Below, piece after piece: positions 4,881 through 5,326 of a DNA stretch of 5,326 bases. The first letter of the stretch is position 1; each line of letters starts with the position of its first letter. The DNA is taken from assembly GCA_937930625.1 (NCBI GenBank), contig CALHBW010000320.1:1-5326 (forward strand), read 5' to 3'. Position numbers and translations under genes: made by a program. The stretch comes from an uncultured Saprospiraceae bacterium (lineage in GTDB: Bacteria; Bacteroidota; Bacteroidia; Chitinophagales; Saprospiraceae). The notes beneath the pieces were generated by a model, which searched no databases, was not told the DNA's origin, and was given only the letters and a program-made list of their open reading frames with translations.

Positions 4881-5055
4881 TGGACATTAGGTAACTGGGG
4901 AATTAGGAAATTAGGCTAACAAAGGAATAACTCGTAATTTATCAGTGAAATAAAAATTGCAATAAAAACAATTTAAAATAAAACGCAAACTAATGCAAAT
5001 TATTGATAATGAGGGCCTTACCTAATTTCCCAGTTTCCTAATTCCCCAATGTCCA
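4881..5055. repeat. Large imperfect inverted repeat with AT-rich centre
   Basis: GGGGAATTAGGAAA (4897-4910) is the exact complement of 5034-5047, and TGGACATT (4881-4888) that of AATGTCCA (5048-5055). The left arm carries 8 extra bases between the two blocks. Both arms are written in words of about 7 bp built from GGAATTA and GGAAATT. The 123-bp centre (4911-5033) is AT-rich and has no open frame of note. Confidence 0.7.
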
Positions 5056-5062
5056 GTTATAA

Positions 5063-5077
5063 TTTTGCGAAGCAAAA
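5063..5077. repeat. Mini-hairpin between inverted repeat and heptamer array
   Basis: TTTTGC (5063-5068) pairs with GCAAAA (5072-5077) around loop GAA. Its form matches the TTTCGC/GCGAAA hairpins at 2995-3011 and 4699-4713, with the CG step changed. Confidence 0.45.
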
Positions 5078-5083
5078 AAGAAA

Positions 5084-5128
5084 TAACTCTATAACCCGTT
5101 AACTCGTAACTCGTTAACCCGTAACCCG
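5084..5128. repeat. Degenerate heptamer array, CGTAACT/CGTTAAC type, at the peroxiredoxin 3' end
   Basis: Six adjoining 7-bp units run from TAACTCT through CGTAACT and CGTTAAC to CCGTAAC, followed by CCG. It ends directly at the stop codon of the peroxiredoxin gene (5129-5131). Confidence 0.75.
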
Positions 5129-5154
5129 CTATGCCTTCGGTGGCGAAGTATAGC
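5128..5154. terminator. Hairpin overlapping the peroxiredoxin stop codon
   Basis: GCTAT (5128-5132) pairs with ATAGC (5150-5154), and TTCG (5136-5139) with CGAA (5144-5147), around loop GTGG; one base is bulged and G5133-T5149 can wobble. The stop codon lies in the stem. No T run follows on the minus strand, so it may be a processing or Rho-dependent 3' structure, or a repeat captured into the gene end. Confidence 0.35.
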
Positions 5155-5326
5155 GCAGATAAGGTTTTACTTCGTAATGTCCTTGTGGGAAAAGTTCCGG
5201 TATTTGCTCATTGCTCACGGATGGGGAGATGATACAATCTTGTCCTTGTTCCCAATTGGCAGGAGTGGCAAGTTTGTGATTGGCAGTGAGTTGGAGCGAG
5301 TCGATGACGCGGAGGATTTCGTGAAA
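5129..5326 (-). CDS. Peroxiredoxin, 1-Cys (Prx6) type, C-terminal fragment
   Basis: The minus strand from the window edge gives 65 residues ending in TAG at 5131-5129. The fragment reads LRVIDSLQLTANHKLATPANW at about residues 5-25, then a G-Q-D strand, ISPSVS, ELFPQG and VKPYLRYTSPPKA. This is the C-terminal dimer domain of Prx6-type peroxiredoxins, whose usual text is VDSLQLT...KVATPANW...FP.G...KPYLR.T..P. Such cytoplasmic enzymes reduce hydrogen peroxide and organic peroxides with one peroxidatic cysteine in the N-terminal thioredoxin fold, which lies outside the window. One cysteine is visible at fragment residue 31 (CIISPS), where family members usually have a hydrophobic residue; it is unlikely to be the catalytic one. 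The gene reads toward pyrG on the same strand, 476 bp away, so a separate promoter for pyrG is expected. Confidence 0.9.
   Translation of the reverse strand, partial: FHEILRVIDSLQLTANHKLATPANWEQGQDCIISPSVSNEQIPELFPQGHYEVKPYLRYTSPPKA

Noticed and set aside
4911..5023. Integron attC-like site suggested by the GGCTAAC text near 4914-4920 and the surrounding inverted repeat
   Set aside because: GGCTAAC does not fit the RYYYAAC core, no GTTRRRY partner is placed correctly, and the flanking genes are housekeeping rather than cassette-like.

Overview
The window looks like chromosomal DNA from a member of the Bacteroidota. Three things point that way: AT-rich spacers full of short repeats, no clear Shine-Dalgarno sites before the genes, and a TACTTTTG element upstream of pyrG that fits the Bacteroidota -7 consensus TAnnTTTG. 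The APGFGQRG version of the CTP synthase oxyanion loop also seems typical of the phylum, but that is from memory. Genus cannot be set from this sequence.

Layout. Positions 1-301 hold the 3' end of a small acidic protein, probably an antitoxin, followed directly by the C-terminal remnant of a PIN-domain (VapC-like) toxin that has lost its N-terminal part. Positions 302-1280 contain no convincing gene, only palindromes and short tandem repeats. Positions 1281-1569 look like a small non-coding hairpin element (MITE-like). It has 30-bp inverted arms matching at 28 positions and is flanked by a 14-bp direct repeat whose right copy touches the next start codon. Positions 1570-2469 encode a seven-bladed WD40 propeller on the + strand. 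It converges on a 74-residue two-helix membrane protein (2575-2799, -), with a GC-rich inverted repeat between the two stops. Next come a complete CTP synthase gene, pyrG (3048-4652, -), a 476-bp repeat-filled spacer with a 40-bp perfect palindrome, and the C-terminal 65 residues of a 1-Cys (Prx6-type) peroxiredoxin (5129-5326, -).

Function. pyrG is the only gene with a firmly assigned role: the last step of de novo CTP synthesis. The peroxiredoxin reduces peroxides. The WD40 protein is a probable cytoplasmic scaffold. The small membrane protein lies downstream of pyrG on the same strand and could share its transcript, but a 248-bp repeat-rich gap separates them. Nothing ties these genes into one pathway.

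The most unusual property is in the spacers. Most gene gaps carry tandem repeats with a 7-bp period but different unit sequences: TATCGAG, CATTAAC, GATAATG/CATTATC, TGATTGG and CGTAACT-like. Some overlap or touch gene ends: one array contains the pyrG stop codon, one starts 8 bp from the pyrG start codon, and one abuts the WD40 start codon. Several gaps also carry long inverted repeats around AT-rich spacers, and hairpins overlap three stop codons. No RNA gene, CRISPR array or recognisable multi-gene defence system was found.
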